This document shows, one piece after another, positions 6,285 to 6,620 of a stretch of DNA of 6,620 nucleotides (the stretch's first letter is position 1; each line of letters starts with the position of its first letter). Location: assembly GCA_028824575.1 (NCBI GenBank), contig JAPPDN010000252.1:1-6620 (forward strand), in the 5' to 3' direction. Origin of the DNA: Candidatus Poribacteria bacterium. Lineage in GTDB: Bacteria > Poribacteria > WGA-4E > WGA-3G. The position numbers and the translations under genes were made by a program. The notes beneath the pieces were generated by a model. It searched no databases and was not told the origin of the DNA. It saw only the letters and a list, made by a program, of their open reading frames with translations.

Positions 6285-6620
6285 TCATATCAACCCCAAG
6301 ATGTTAAAGAGGATGTGGTTTAAGACGAAGTCTAAAATAAGAATAGTGATCAGCGAAATAACAGCGGAGCCGGTTGTAGCAATGCCGACCCCTTCAGCGC
6401 CGCCCGCGGTGGAGATGCTAAACCCCTTGTAGCAGCCCACTGCCGCGATCGCCATACCGAAGGAGGTTGCCTTAATTAAACTAATGAGCACACTACCGAC
6501 GAAAAGATTTTTTTGAGCCTCCAAAAGAAAAAAGTAGCCGTTGACATCAAAGAAGGTAACAACAGCAATAAACCCACCAGCAATACCTGCGAAGGTTGAA
6601 AAGATAGTCAACGTCGGTAG
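6285..6620 (-). CDS. mlaE: MlaE-family permease (C-terminal part, runs off right edge)
   Basis: MlaE is the inner-membrane permease that forms the core of the MlaFEDB-type phospholipid transporter. The last 111 residues are present, and the frame is open to the window edge. They start LPTLTIFSTFAGIAGGF, a typical MlaE hydrophobic segment. Later they contain the family's conserved GGAEGVGIATTGSAV followed by a final membrane segment rich in Ile, Leu and Phe (ITILILDFVLNHILF). The stop is TGA at 6285-6287. Roughly 150 N-terminal residues of a usual ~260-residue MlaE must lie beyond the window. It is the first of the three mla genes here. Any promoter for the operon is outside the window. Confidence 0.94.
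   Translation of the reverse strand, partial: LPTLTIFSTFAGIAGGFIAVVTFFDVNGYFFLLEAQKNLFVGSVLISLIKATSFGMAIAAVGCYKGFSISTAGGAEGVGIATTGSAVISLITILILDFVLNHILFNILGLI

Overview
The window comes from a diderm (outer-membrane-bearing) bacterium. Every recognisable gene lies on the minus strand, so the genes read from right to left. The evidence for a diderm is an MlaE-MlaF-MlaD phospholipid-transport operon whose MlaD carries a long helical stalk and a C-terminal region resembling an outer-membrane beta-barrel. The order radA - PIN/TRAM membrane protein (YacL type) - ispD resembles the Bacillus subtilis order radA-disA-yacL-ispD, but disA is absent. Coding GC content is moderate and the long intergenic region is AT-rich. 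The overall look is of an uncultivated phylum, and Candidatus Poribacteria is a guess from general impression only. The sequence does not identify the organism.

Layout in reading order. The 3' part of mlaE (6285-6620) enters from the right edge. It is followed by mlaF (5413-6192), mlaD (3840-5411, one base after the mlaF stop) and radA (2413-3774, 65 bases after mlaD). A possible terminator lies immediately after radA. About 1 kb of AT-rich sequence without a convincing gene follows (1400-2412). It holds several inverted repeats and a repeated 10-mer, CAATTTTTGC. Next come yacL (371-1399) and the 5' part of ispD (1-411), which overlaps the end of yacL by 41 bases and runs off the left edge.

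How the genes work together. MlaE (permease), MlaF (ATPase) and MlaD (MCE-domain substrate-binding subunit) form one inner-membrane ABC transporter that moves phospholipids between the two membranes. No mlaB, mlaC or mlaA is seen. With the long fused MlaD, this fits a compact transenvelope-bridge system rather than the multi-part E. coli Mla pathway. RadA (recombination branch migration) probably shares the transcript but not the function. YacL and IspD form a second, translationally coupled unit. IspD supplies the third step of the MEP isoprenoid pathway. YacL is a membrane-anchored PIN/TRAM protein of unsettled function.

The points most worth a second look are the fused MlaD barrel, a tandem 20-residue duplication in the MlaF tail, and the 1-kb non-coding block where Bacillus has disA. 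That block has an iterated inverted motif and a structured leader before yacL. I found no CRISPR array, mobile element, tRNA or rRNA.
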